Shown: positions 7,801 through 14,496, counted from the stretch's first letter. The stretch is DNA of 14,496 nucleotides from an uncultured Haemophilus sp. (GCA_959600045.1 CAUGKJ010000006.1:1-14496), one strand, 5' to 3'. Program-made: numbers and translations. Notes: generated from the sequence alone by a model not told the origin.

Positions 7801-9360
7801 ATGAAGATTTCAAAAACCTCACAAATTTTAACCGCACTTTTTTCTTTGGCTTGTGCCATTGCTGCCGGTTATTTGATTTTACGAGGTTCAGGGATGTTTC
7901 CTGAGCCATCTATTAGTCTGATTTTACTCACGGCTATTTTCATTATTTTATTAAGTAGTAGCCGAAAATCTTTCTATTTTATTTTATTACCCTTAGTTTG
8001 CTTACACGCAATTTATACGCCGACAGGCTTAAATTTTGGTGCACCAAGCTACCAATATATTGCATCGGTTCTCGCGACAGATATGCTAGAGACCAAAGAG
8101 TTTCTCATGCAAATCCCTGTGAGCAGCTATTTAGCGGCATTGGCTATTCCAATTTTAGTCTTTTTACATTATAAAAGTGCGGTCAAATTTGGGGTGAAAT
8201 TTTATCGCAATAAAACATTCATTGCCCTCGCTACCCTGTTGATTGGCTACAACTTACCGATTGCTGCGCCATTAAAAGAAACAATAGATTCGAGTGTAGA
8301 AATTGTTAATGAATGGCAAAAATTGAAAAAAATGTCACAGGAAAGCAGCTGGGGACAATCCACATTAGAAAATTCTAAATACCAAGATTATGTGATTATT
8401 TTGGGTGAAAGTGCGAGAAAAGATTACTTGCATGCGTATGGATATCCCGTCAATGACACACCATTTATGTCATCTGCAAATGGTACACTGATTGATGGCA
8501 TGACATCAGCCGGAACCAACACTGTCGCCTCATTGCGCTTAATGTTAACGTTACCTGATAAAGAAAAATGGGAACCAAACTATGATTTAAGCTTAGTGGA
8601 TCTCATTAAGTCTGCAGGTCTGAAAACCTACTGGCTTTCTAATCAAGGTTTCTTAGGTGAATATGACACGCCGGTCGCCTCGCTTGCATCAAAATCTGAT
8701 GAAACCATTTTCTTGAAAAAAGGCGGTAGCTTTAATTCTACAAACTATAGCGATTTTGATTTAATTCCTAAATTTGTCCAAGTTTTAGAAGATCCAACAC
8801 AAGGTAAACGCTTTATTGTATTACACATTTATGGTTCGCATCCGCTTGCTTGCGATCGCGTTGAAGATTACCCGAAAATTTTCAATGACAATGACATTGA
8901 GAAAAAGAACGAATACTTAAATTGCTATATTACATCCATTAAGAAAACCGATGATTTTATTAAGAAAGTGTATGAAACGCTCAAAGAAAACGAGCAAAAA
9001 ACACACCGCACTTTCTCGATGATTTATTTTTCAGATCATGGTTTATGTCATCAAGAAGATGATAAACACGGTGTAACCTTGTTTAACCAAAACTGTCACA
9101 GCCAATTACATCATAATATTCCGCTCTTTAAGATTTCATCTGATGATACGGCACGTAAAGAATACAAAGCCTTTAAATCTGGTTTGAATTTCTTAGAAGG
9201 TATTGCTAATTGGATTGGAATTAAAAATCCGAAGCTCACATTAGAAGAAGATTTATTCTCTGAACAAGCTGACAAAGATGACTATGGACTGAAAAAACTG
9301 ATTGAAGAAAAATATCGTAAAGATGCAGACCCTGCTATCGATATTCGTCCAAAGAAATAG
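7801..9360 (+). CDS. Phosphoethanolamine transferase-like membrane protein (EptA/sulfatase superfamily)
   Basis: The family transfers phosphoethanolamine from phosphatidylethanolamine to lipid A, LPS core or another periplasmic glycan; the acceptor here cannot be read from sequence. The N-terminus (to about residue 155) has four or five membrane segments, and the rest is a periplasmic sulfatase-type domain. By comparison with MCR/EptA enzymes, E203 (in [10 protein letters not shown]), T241 (in [14 protein letters not shown]; probable nucleophile), D412 and H413 (SDHG) and H423 match the metal/nucleophile site, and H347 (YGSHP) the second metal. Compared with EptA/MCR, the Cys next to the nucleophile (SCGT) is Ala here. 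At 519 residues it is of usual length. It interrupts tsf and pyrH on the opposite strand. Three uptake signals lie inside it, so it is long resident rather than recently acquired. Confidence 0.85.
   Translation: MKISKTSQILTALFSLACAIAAGYLILRGSGMFPEPSISLILLTAIFIILLSSSRKSFYFILLPLVCLHAIYTPTGLNFGAPSYQYIASVLATDMLETKEFLMQIPVSSYLAALAIPILVFLHYKSAVKFGVKFYRNKTFIALATLLIGYNLPIAAPLKETIDSSVEIVNEWQKLKKMSQESSWGQSTLENSKYQDYVIILGESARKDYLHAYGYPVNDTPFMSSANGTLIDGMTSAGTNTVASLRLMLTLPDKEKWEPNYDLSLVDLIKSAGLKTYWLSNQGFLGEYDTPVASLASKSDETIFLKKGGSFNSTNYSDFDLIPKFVQVLEDPTQGKRFIVLHIYGSHPLACDRVEDYPKIFNDNDIEKKNEYLNCYITSIKKTDDFIKKVYETLKENEQKTHRTFSMIYFSDHGLCHQEDDKHGVTLFNQNCHSQLHHNIPLFKISSDDTARKEYKAFKSGLNFLEGIANWIGIKNPKLTLEEDLFSEQADKDDYGLKKLIEEKYRKDADPAIDIRPKK
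7831..7839 (-). repeat. Uptake signal sequence, 5' end of the phosphoethanolamine transferase gene
   Basis: Exact ACCGCACTT on the plus strand, encoding part of the first membrane segment. Confidence 0.85.
8175..8183 (+). repeat. Uptake signal sequence, inside the phosphoethanolamine transferase gene
   Basis: Exact AAGTGCGGT. Confidence 0.85.
9005..9013 (-). repeat. Uptake signal sequence, inside the phosphoethanolamine transferase gene
   Basis: Exact ACCGCACTT on the plus strand; third copy in this gene. Confidence 0.85.
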
Positions 9361-9382
9361 ATAATCTCAAATTTAAGACAAC

Positions 9383-9413
9383 AAAAAAGCCGATATTCAA
9401 TATCGGCTTTTTT
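9383..9413. terminator. Bidirectional terminator between the phosphoethanolamine transferase gene and tsf
   Basis: A 15-bp perfect inverted repeat (9383-9397 and 9399-9413) has core GCCGATA/TATCGGC flanked by six A and six T. It lies between two convergent genes, 22 bp after one and 18 bp after the other. Confidence 0.9.
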
Positions 9414-9431
9414 ATATCTCAATGGAGAAAA

Positions 9432-10283
9432 TTAAGCGTTACCGCCAGTGATTTTTGCAACTTCAGCTGCGAAATCTTCTTCTTTTTTCTCGATACCTTC
9501 ACCCACTTCTAAACGGATGAAGTTAGACACTGAAGTGTTTACTGATTTTAAGAAGTCACCTACAGATACAGAAGGATCCATGACGAATGGTTGACCTGTT
9601 AATGAAACTTCACCAGTGAATTTCTTCATACGGCCTTCAACCATTTTCTCTGCGATTTCTTTTGGTTTACCAGAGTTAACTGCGATATCAATTTGAATTT
9701 GACGCTCGTGTTCAACAACATCTGCAGGTACATCTTCTGGGTTCACGAATTCTGGTTTAGATGCTGCTACGTGCATTGCCACTTTTTTAAGTTCATCTTC
9801 TGAACCTTCACCTGCAACTAATACACCGATTTTTGCACCGTGTAAGTATTGAGCAATAACTTGACCTTCTAAGTAAGCAACACGACGGATGTTCATGTTC
9901 TCACCGATTTTAGCCACTAATGCCGCACGTTTTTCTTCAAATTGTGCTTGTAATGCTTCGATAGTGGTACCTTTGTGTGCTGCTGCGAAATCAGCTACTT
10001 CGTTTGCTAAACCTAAGAAGCCAGCATCTTTTGCTACGAAGTCAGTTTCACAGTTCATTTCAACTAATACACCGAAACCATTTTGTACACGAGCAAGGAT
10101 AACACCTTCAGCTGCAACACGGCCTGCTTTTTTAGCGGCTTTAGCTTGACCAGATTTACGCATGTTGTCGATTGCTAACTCGATATCACCGTTTGCTTCA
10201 ACTAATGCTTTTTTACATTCCATCATACCGGCACCGGTACGTTCACGAAGTTCTTTTACTAATGATGCTGTGATTTCAGCCAT
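9432..10283 (-). CDS. tsf: Tsf, translation elongation factor Ts
   Basis: EF-Ts exchanges GDP for GTP on EF-Tu during elongation. The 283-residue protein has the N-terminal UBA-like domain ([20 protein letters not shown], about 8-27) and the conserved TDFVAKD loop (80-86) that inserts next to the EF-Tu Mg/nucleotide site. The core domains follow, ending [16 protein letters not shown]. Length and start are normal, with an AGAGGA Shine-Dalgarno before the ATG. It follows rpsB by 133 bp, a gap that holds a terminator-like hairpin and an uptake signal, so EF-Ts output relative to S2 may be set by read-through. Confidence 0.97.
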   Translation of the reverse strand: MAEITASLVKELRERTGAGMMECKKALVEANGDIELAIDNMRKSGQAKAAKKAGRVAAEGVILARVQNGFGVLVEMNCETDFVAKDAGFLGLANEVADFAAAHKGTTIEALQAQFEEKRAALVAKIGENMNIRRVAYLEGQVIAQYLHGAKIGVLVAGEGSEDELKKVAMHVAASKPEFVNPEDVPADVVEHERQIQIDIAVNSGKPKEIAEKMVEGRMKKFTGEVSLTGQPFVMDPSVSVGDFLKSVNTSVSNFIRLEVGEGIEKKEEDFAAEVAKITGGNA

Positions 10284-10319
10284 TTTAAAAATCCTCTGTC
10301 GAAAGTACGATTCATTTTG

Positions 10320-10328
10320 ACCGCACTT
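10320..10328 (-). repeat. Uptake signal sequence, in the rpsB-tsf gap
   Basis: Exact ACCGCACTT on the plus strand, between the hairpin and the tsf ribosome binding site. Confidence 0.85.
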
Positions 10329-10340
10329 TTAGATAAAAAT

Positions 10341-10365
10341 ATAGGGGCTAAATTTTAGCCCCTAT
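10341..10365 (-). terminator. Terminator-like hairpin between rpsB and tsf
   Basis: A 10-bp perfect stem (ATAGGGGCTA at 10341-10350, TAGCCCCTAT at 10356-10365) has a 5-nt loop. On the minus strand it is followed by ATTTTTATC. Since tsf has no obvious separate promoter here, it probably acts as a partial terminator. Confidence 0.65.
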
Positions 10366-10416
10366 GCCAATTAATCGTTTGATTATTAAGGGCTTCGCCT
10401 TATTGCAAAACTTAAA

Positions 10417-11139
10417 TTATTCTGCGTCAGCTGCTAATTCTTCAGCAACTTGAGCTTCGTTACCACGACCTTCTTTAACCGCTGCTGCAGCTGCAGAAAC
10501 GTAAAGTTGGATAGCACGAGTCGCATCATCGTTACCAGGGATAACGAAATCTACGCCAGCTGGAGTTGAGTTAGTATCAACGATAGCAAATACAGGAATA
10601 CCTAGGTTGTTTGCTTCTTTAACAGCGATATGTTCGTGGTCTGCACCGATAACGAATAACGCATCTGGTAAGCCGCCCATATCTTTGATACCGCCAAGGC
10701 TTAATTCAAGTTTTTCCATCTCACGGGTACGCATTAACGCTTCTTTTTTGGTTAATTTGTCAAAAGTACCGTCTTGAGATTGAGTTTCTAAATCTTTTAA
10801 ACGTTTAATTGATTGACGAACGGTTTTCCAGTTAGTCAACATACCACCTAACCAACGGTGGTTTACGTAATATTGTTGACAGTCTAATGCTGCAGCTTGT
10901 ACTGCTTCTTGAGCCGCGCGTTTAGTACCAACGAATAATACTTTACCGTTGTTGCTAGCAATACGGGTTAATTCCGCTAAAGCTTCGTTGAATAAAGGTA
11001 AAGTTTTTTCTAAGTTGATGATATGAACACCGTTACGAGCACCAAAAATGAAAGGTTTCATTTGTGGATTCCAGTAACGAGTTTGGTGTCCGAAGTGTAC
11101 GCCCGCGTTGATCATGTCGCGCATTGAAACTTGTGCCAT
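10417..11139 (-). CDS. rpsB: RpsB, 30S ribosomal protein S2
   Basis: S2 is a late-assembling protein of the small subunit. The start chosen is ATG 11139 ([20 protein letters not shown]), which gives 240 residues, the family length, with an AGGAAAA Shine-Dalgarno. An upstream in-frame ATG at 11172 would extend into the structured leader and is rejected. Conserved S2 blocks are [20 protein letters not shown] near the N-terminus, [29 protein letters not shown], and the C-terminal [20 protein letters not shown] and [20 protein letters not shown]. It begins the rpsB-tsf unit and is preceded by a candidate autoregulatory leader. Confidence 0.97.
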   Translation of the reverse strand: MAQVSMRDMINAGVHFGHQTRYWNPQMKPFIFGARNGVHIINLEKTLPLFNEALAELTRIASNNGKVLFVGTKRAAQEAVQAAALDCQQYYVNHRWLGGMLTNWKTVRQSIKRLKDLETQSQDGTFDKLTKKEALMRTREMEKLELSLGGIKDMGGLPDALFVIGADHEHIAVKEANNLGIPVFAIVDTNSTPAGVDFVIPGNDDATRAIQLYVSAAAAAVKEGRGNEAQVAEELAADAE

Positions 11140-11156
11140 AATATTTTCCTTTTGTT

Positions 11157-11223
11157 GGGGTTGAGCCTCCACATATCAGCTAATCGACCGTTTGGCACCC
11201 CGATTAAGCCTTAATGATATGTG
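11157..11223 (-). ncRNA. Candidate S2 (rpsB) leader RNA with nested stems and a pseudoknot
   Basis: In the rpsB 5' UTR two nested helices are visible. The outer one is 9 bp (11170-11178 with 11215-11223, CACATATCA/TGATATGTG on the plus strand). The inner one is 6 bp (TAATCG 11181-11186 with CGATTA 11201-11206). In the RNA, GGGGU at the start of the apical loop (11201-11197) can pair with ACCCC (11161-11157) a few nt before the Shine-Dalgarno, forming a pseudoknot. Autogenous control of rpsB-tsf by S2 through a conserved leader is known in gamma-proteobacteria; equating this leader with it is an inference. Confidence 0.65.
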
Positions 11224-11244
11224 TGTGTTGTTAATAATTAAAAA

Positions 11245-11271
11245 CGCTGCTTTTGAAACCCAAAAACAGCG
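11245..11271 (-). terminator. Hairpin plus T-run upstream of the rpsB leader (terminator of the methyltransferase gene, or attenuator)
   Basis: CGCTG (11245-11249) pairs with CAGCG (11267-11271), and TTTTG (11251-11255) with CAAAA (11261-11265). There is one mismatch between the two helices and a 5-nt loop. On the minus strand it is followed by TTTTTAATTATT. It lies 37 bp after the methyltransferase stop. Confidence 0.6.
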
Positions 11272-11277
11272 GTGCGA

Positions 11278-11286
11278 TTTATACCA
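11278..11286 (-). promoter_or_regulatory. Candidate extended -10 promoter of rpsB
   Basis: Minus-strand TGGTATAAA fits an extended -10 (TGn plus TATAAA), followed by a GC-containing discriminator (TCGCACC) of the type seen in stringently controlled promoters. It would give a 5' UTR of about 130 nt that includes the hairpin at 11245-11271 and the S2 leader. No good -35 is visible. Confidence 0.4.
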
Positions 11287-11288
11287 TA

Positions 11289-11297
11289 AAGTGCGGT
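11289..11297 (+). repeat. Uptake signal sequence, between the methyltransferase gene and rpsB
   Basis: Exact AAGTGCGGT, immediately upstream of the candidate rpsB -10. Confidence 0.85.
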
Positions 11298-11308
11298 TAA
11301 AAACCAGC

Positions 11309-12082
11309 TTATTTTGTTAAATTCATCACTTTTCTTGCTTTAATAAACAATAAAGGGGGACGATGCCGCAAATCTTTAAATTCATCATGCCATTGTGGCT
11401 GCTCGGCTAACATGGGTTCAGCCATTTGTTCAATTTGAAAACCTGCAGCAATTAAATCATTAATAATCGTTGCCGTCGTGCGGTGATAGGTTTTAAAAGG
11501 TTGTTGAAACCAATTCCGCTCTCTCAATCCTTCATCACGGTAATGATTTAAACGATAAGCGACTTGCTGTTTTTTCTCATTTTTTTCCCAGCGCTCCCCT
11601 TCTTTATGGCAAGTTGTAATCGGATGCTCTTGGGAAAAAACCAGTGTGCCGTTAGGCTTAAGTTTGTTGGCAATGGAAGCTAATAAAGCGGGAAAATCTT
11701 CAATATAATGAAAAGCAAAAGAGCTAGTAATGACATCAAAATCACGTTCTGGCAATTCTGACAATTTTTCCATCGGTAGCTGATATAACGAAAAACGACC
11801 TGAAAATTGATCGCACTTTTGCAGATCTTTTTCGGCTTGCTCTAGCATTTTAGCGGAAAGATCGGTTCCCACGACGCTCGCCGCATCGCGTTCTAAATAG
11901 AGCTGCAAATGTCCACCCGTTCCACAACCTAGATCGAGCAATTTTTTCCTTTGTAAATCAGGTAATAGGGAAAGCATCGTTGGCTTTTCCACTATTTCAT
12001 TGAGACTGATTCGGTTAGATCGAAGTTTTTGATAAAGCGCAAAGAAGTTTTCTTTATCGTAAACGCTCGTTTTATTACTCAT
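11309..12082 (-). CDS. Class I SAM-dependent methyltransferase, substrate unknown
   Basis: The 257-residue protein has a Rossmann-type methyltransferase core: motif I LLDLGCGTGG (48-57) for S-adenosylmethionine, acidic D74 in VGTDLSAKML, a motif-IV-like segment DFDVITSSFAFHYIEDF (about 114-130), and LKPNGTLVFSQEHP. This pattern is typical of the UbiE/Tam/BioC-like small-molecule or tRNA methyltransferase group. I cannot assign a substrate. An AGGAAACG Shine-Dalgarno precedes ATG 12082. It lies 65 bp downstream of mtr behind a strong terminator, with no clear promoter of its own in the gap. Its expression may depend on read-through from mtr or on a promoter within the mtr 3' end. Confidence 0.85.
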   Translation of the reverse strand: MSNKTSVYDKENFFALYQKLRSNRISLNEIVEKPTMLSLLPDLQRKKLLDLGCGTGGHLQLYLERDAASVVGTDLSAKMLEQAEKDLQKCDQFSGRFSLYQLPMEKLSELPERDFDVITSSFAFHYIEDFPALLASIANKLKPNGTLVFSQEHPITTCHKEGERWEKNEKKQQVAYRLNHYRDEGLRERNWFQQPFKTYHRTTATIINDLIAAGFQIEQMAEPMLAEQPQWHDEFKDLRHRPPLLFIKARKVMNLTK

Positions 12083-12107
12083 CTCGTTTCCTATGTAAAA
12101 TTAAAAA

Positions 12108-12126
12108 GGGCGTATTCGATACGCCC
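12108..12126 (-). terminator. Rho-independent terminator of mtr
   Basis: GGGCGTAT (12108-12115), loop TCG and ATACGCCC (12119-12126) form a perfect 8-bp GC-rich stem. On the minus strand it is followed by TTTTTAATTTT. It lies 21 bp after the mtr stop. Confidence 0.88.
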
Positions 12127-12147
12127 CTACAATATTAACGCGAAAAC

Positions 12148-13404
12148 TTATCCTGCGAAACTTGCAAACCATCCTAAGTTTGCGCCTACTTGTGCCACAA
12201 TATTTAACACACCGAATAAGATCACAAAGCCAATCATAAAATTACCACCATACACTTTATAAGTTGCATTTGGGAATTTTTGACGACTTGCTTTAGCAAG
12301 TAGTGCCGGCACGATTGCTGCCCAAATGGTTGCGGCTAATCCAGCATAACCAATGGCAATCACAAAACCATAAGGAAATTGTAAACTTAACAATAGTGGA
12401 GGTAAGAACGTCACCAATGTGGTTTTTGTTCTGCCTAATAAGCTGTCATCAAATTTAAATAAGTCGGCAATATAGTCAAATAAACCTAAAGTCACCCCTA
12501 AGAATGAGGTTGCAATAGCCATATAAGCAAAGAAATTCAACACAACAGCAATGTATTCTACTTCAATGTATTTATGTAACGCTTCCAATAATGCTGATAC
12601 ATCGCCGCCTTTTTCAATTACGGGTGCGAATTCTGTACGTGGTAAATTACCTTGCACCGCAAGCTGCCATAAGATGTAAATCACTAAAGCTAAGCCTGTA
12701 CCGATAAAGATCGATTTCATCACGCGGCTACCATCACGATCGTAATATTTGACGAGGCTTGGTACATTTCCGTGGAAACCAAAAGACACTAAGCAAACAG
12801 GAAGTGCAGTCAATAAATAAGGCAAATAAGTTTGCTCACCTCCTGCAATACTATTGAATAACACCTCTGTTTTCACCGAACTCAATAAACCTGCAGTAGA
12901 AAGGAAGAAAGCGACTACCATCCCAACAATCAATACCGTCGTGAAACGGTCCACCGCTTTAGTAGAAAGCCATACAAAAGCCGCAAGAATAAAACAGAAA
13001 ATTAAGGAACCGGAAGTACGCCCAATATCGACCGCACTTTCTGCTGAGCCAAAAGCTTGATTAAGCAAGTTTTGTGTAATACCACCACCAGAGGTGATAT
13101 AAGCATAAGTTAAAATATATAAGACGAAAGCAACAGAAAGACCATTGATAATATTCCAACCTTTCCCTAACAAATCTTTTACGATGGTGTCAAAGCTTGA
13201 GCCGGTAGGATAATGTAAGTTGGCTTCTAGAATCATCAAACCTGATGTGGTCATACAGAACCAAGTGTAAATCAAAGCCAGAATAGAGCCGATAAACCAT
13301 ACACCTGCTGTCGAGGTTGGGTTAGCAAGCATGCCAGCACCAATCGCGGTCCCCGCAATAATCATGGCGCCGCCTAATAAAGAAGGAGATTTTTTTATTG
13401 TCAT
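12148..13404 (-). CDS. mtr: Mtr-type tryptophan permease (HAAAP family)
   Basis: This inner-membrane H+-coupled aromatic amino acid importer has 418 residues and about 11 membrane segments. The N-terminal SPSLLGGAMIIAGTAIGAGM fits the family's first helix. Long stretches resemble E. coli Mtr rather than TyrP: FCMTTSGLMILEANL, SSFDTIVKDLLGKGWN, FGFHGNVPSLVKYY, SFLGVTLGLFDYIADLF and AIGYAGLAATIWAAIVPALL. The start at ATG 13404 has an AGGAC Shine-Dalgarno. The TrpR-like operator in its promoter supports tryptophan as substrate, although TnaB-type specificity cannot be excluded. It is monocistronic up to its terminator, with a divergent metalloprotease gene upstream. Confidence 0.88.
   Translation of the reverse strand: MTIKKSPSLLGGAMIIAGTAIGAGMLANPTSTAGVWFIGSILALIYTWFCMTTSGLMILEANLHYPTGSSFDTIVKDLLGKGWNIINGLSVAFVLYILTYAYITSGGGITQNLLNQAFGSAESAVDIGRTSGSLIFCFILAAFVWLSTKAVDRFTTVLIVGMVVAFFLSTAGLLSSVKTEVLFNSIAGGEQTYLPYLLTALPVCLVSFGFHGNVPSLVKYYDRDGSRVMKSIFIGTGLALVIYILWQLAVQGNLPRTEFAPVIEKGGDVSALLEALHKYIEVEYIAVVLNFFAYMAIATSFLGVTLGLFDYIADLFKFDDSLLGRTKTTLVTFLPPLLLSLQFPYGFVIAIGYAGLAATIWAAIVPALLAKASRQKFPNATYKVYGGNFMIGFVILFGVLNIVAQVGANLGWFASFAG
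13031..13039 (-). repeat. Uptake signal sequence, inside mtr
   Basis: Exact ACCGCACTT on the plus strand. Confidence 0.85.
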
Positions 13405-13422
13405 CGTTAAGTCCTAAAACAA

Positions 13423-13461
13423 AAATTTGCACTATTATAGTAGTACAAATTTAAAAGACAA
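13423..13461 (-). promoter_or_regulatory. mtr promoter with overlapping TrpR-like operator
   Basis: The promoter on the minus strand is -35 TTGTCT (13461-13456), a 16-bp spacer and a perfect -10 TATAAT (13439-13434). Centred on the -10 is an inverted repeat of two 12-nt arms, AAATTTGTACTA and TAGTGCAAATTT, differing from perfect symmetry at one position. Its inner 20 bp (13447-13428) match the E. coli TrpR consensus (TGTACTAGTT/AACTAGTACA) at about 15 of 20 positions. Binding would block RNA polymerase, giving tryptophan-dependent repression. Confidence 0.65.
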
Positions 13462-13471
13462 TCTTTTTGTA

Positions 13472-13499
13472 TCGACAAAACACAATAAATTTATATAAT
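13472..13499 (+). promoter_or_regulatory. Sigma-70 promoter of the M48 metalloprotease gene
   Basis: -35 TCGACA (13472-13477, 5 of 6), a 16-bp spacer and a perfect -10 TATAAT (13494-13499), followed by AAAGGA (13513-13518) as Shine-Dalgarno before ATG 13526. It is divergent from the mtr promoter. Confidence 0.65.
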
Positions 13500-13525
13500 C
13501 AGCCATCTCAACAAAAGGATAATTT

Positions 13526-14305
13526 ATGAAAAAACAACTCAAAAGTTTTGCTTTTGCTGTATTAGCAGGGGCGGTTATCACGTCTTGTGCGGATTCTGCC
13601 TCAATCAATCAAGAAGCAGCAAGCAGCTATACACAAGAAATGGGGAAAATTCGCTCACAAGGTGCGATTGATACCACATCAAATACCGCAAGACGTATTC
13701 ATCATGTCTTTAACAAAATGGTGCCTTATGCAAACCAAGAGAATGAAACTGGCTTAAAGTTTAATTGGCAAATCAATGTCATTAAATCTAAAGAGCTCAA
13801 TGCTTGGGCAATGCCTGGCGGGAAAATGGCTTTCTACACAGGTTTAGTAGATACTTTACAACTAAACGATAATGAAATCGCGGTTGTAATGGGTCATGAA
13901 ATGGCTCACGCCTTAAAAGAGCACGGTAAAGCCAAAGCCAACTTCGGCACCATGAGTGCGATTGCGGGCGCTATTGGTGGAACAGCTCTGTCTGTTGTCG
14001 TTGGAGCCGACGTGACTGATTTAGTCACACTGACCAAAGACTTTGCTTTAGATAAACCTTACTCTCGTAGCGCAGAAACTGAAGCGGATGAAGTTGGATT
14101 AATGCTAATGGCTCGCTCAGGTTACAATCCTCAAGTCGCACCAGGTTTATGGCAAAAAATGGCTAAAGCCTCAGGTGGTTCTAAAGGGGCACTTGATGTG
14201 TTAGCTTCTACTCACCCAAGTGATGAATCCCGCCAAGAAAACTTACAACGCTTATTACCTGAAGCGATGGAACTTTATAAAGCGGCAAAAAATAAAAATG
14301 GTTAA
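13526..14305 (+). CDS. M48-family zinc metalloprotease lipoprotein (LoiP/YcaL-like)
   Basis: This is a periplasm-facing M48 metallopeptidase, related in architecture to E. coli LoiP (YggG) and YcaL, which act in outer-membrane protein quality control. The 259-residue product has a lipoprotein signal with lipobox ITSC (C21) and Ala at +2, predicting outer-membrane sorting. The catalytic motif is HEMAH (H124, E125, H128), with the third zinc ligand probably E184 in SRSAETEADEVG. Substrate-strand blocks NAWAMPGGKMAFYTGLVD precede it, and a Gly/Ala-rich stretch (141-161) follows. No transmembrane helices other than the signal are evident. The gene has its own promoter and terminator. Which named member it is orthologous to cannot be decided here, so I give no symbol. 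Confidence 0.88.
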   Translation: MKKQLKSFAFAVLAGAVITSCADSASINQEAASSYTQEMGKIRSQGAIDTTSNTARRIHHVFNKMVPYANQENETGLKFNWQINVIKSKELNAWAMPGGKMAFYTGLVDTLQLNDNEIAVVMGHEMAHALKEHGKAKANFGTMSAIAGAIGGTALSVVVGADVTDLVTLTKDFALDKPYSRSAETEADEVGLMLMARSGYNPQVAPGLWQKMAKASGGSKGALDVLASTHPSDESRQENLQRLLPEAMELYKAAKNKNG

Positions 14306-14326
14306 ATAAAAACGGTTACAAATTTG

Positions 14327-14335
14327 ACCGCACTT
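14327..14335 (-). repeat. Uptake signal sequence, after the M48 protease gene
   Basis: Exact ACCGCACTT on the plus strand, just before the terminator. Confidence 0.85.
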
Positions 14336-14343
14336 TCATAAAT

Positions 14344-14370
14344 AAAAAGCGAACATTATGTTCGCTTTTT
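14344..14370 (+). terminator. Terminator of the M48 protease gene
   Basis: A 13-bp inverted repeat (14344-14356 and 14358-14370) has core AGCGAACA/TGTTCGCT, with flanking A and T runs and a final TTTTTT on the plus strand. Confidence 0.88.
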
Positions 14371-14384
14371 TAATCTCTCAAAGA

Positions 14385-14415
14385 AAACCGCACTTGAAAA
14401 ATCAAAGTGCGGTTT
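14385..14415. terminator. Dual uptake-signal (inverted USS) terminator
   Basis: AAACCGCACTT (14385-14395) and AAGTGCGGTTT (14405-14415) form an 11-bp perfect stem with a 9-nt loop, flanked by A-rich and T-rich runs. Paired inverted uptake signals acting as terminators are typical of Haemophilus. It sits between the convergent protease gene and the partial gene at the right edge. Confidence 0.88.
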
Positions 14416-14434
14416 GTTTTTATAGTATTTTCAA

Positions 14435-14496
14435 TTAATGTTGTTCGTTAATGTGACCTTCAATTGGTTTTACATTTTCATCAAATAATACAAAGT
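14435..14496 (-). CDS. C-terminal end of an unrecognised protein (runs off the right edge)
   Basis: Twenty sense-strand codons and a stop are visible on the minus strand: FVLFDENVKPIEGHINEQH, then TAA at 14437-14435. The position just beyond a bidirectional terminator and the clean coding look support a real gene end. No family is recognisable from so few residues. Confidence 0.55.
   Translation of the reverse strand, partial: FVLFDENVKPIEGHINEQH

Noticed and set aside
7801..9360. Recent horizontal transfer of the phosphoethanolamine transferase gene
   Set aside because: Base composition looks like that of its neighbours, it carries three uptake signals, and no mobile-element ends or repeats flank it.
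10387..10402. Small hairpin just after the rpsB stop (GGC/GCC core)
   Set aside because: Short stem with a bulge and no T-run; too weak to call a terminator.
11140..11172. Upstream in-frame extension of rpsB to the ATG at 11172
   Set aside because: It falls in the structured leader; MAQVSMRDM at 11139 is the canonical S2 start with a good ribosome binding site.

Overview
The window looks like chromosomal DNA of a Pasteurellaceae bacterium of the Haemophilus type. The base composition is AT-rich, and there are 13 exact copies of the 9-bp Haemophilus uptake-signal core (AAGTGCGGT or its complement), two of them forming an inverted-repeat terminator. Haemophilus parainfluenzae or a near relative is my best guess, but the species cannot be settled from this sequence alone.

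Most of the window is a conserved essential cluster on the minus strand. Read in the direction of transcription (right to left) it is rpsB (S2), tsf (EF-Ts), pyrH (UMP kinase), frr (ribosome recycling factor), dxr (isoprenoid synthesis), uppS (undecaprenyl-PP synthase), cdsA (CDP-diacylglycerol synthase), rseP (site-2 protease) and bamA (outer-membrane assembly; its beta-barrel half runs off the left edge). This is the classical gamma-proteobacterial order that couples translation with lipid and envelope assembly. Here it is broken by two genes on the opposite strand: a phosphoethanolamine-transferase-like gene (7801-9360) between tsf and pyrH, and a small lipoprotein gene (6236-6658) between pyrH and frr. 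Terminators separate the resulting units.

To the right of rpsB lie a SAM-dependent methyltransferase gene and a tryptophan permease gene (mtr), both on the minus strand. Divergent from mtr is an M48-family metalloprotease lipoprotein gene. The last 62 bases hold the C-terminal end of an unrecognised minus-strand gene.

Regulatory features visible in the sequence include an S2-type leader RNA with a possible pseudoknot in front of rpsB, a TrpR-like operator centred on the mtr -10 box, a terminator-like hairpin between rpsB and tsf, and several bidirectional terminators between convergent genes.

The most striking anomaly is an in-frame TAA at codon 35 of rseP, ten codons after its HEYGH zinc motif, in an otherwise intact 443-codon gene that is essential in E. 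coli. The lipoprotein gene may show a second case: its TAA is followed by 35 further coding-like, Cys-containing codons in the same frame. I see no CRISPR array, insertion sequence, prophage, tRNA or rRNA, and no convincing sign of an undescribed multi-gene system. Apart from the anomalies, this is largely a housekeeping region.
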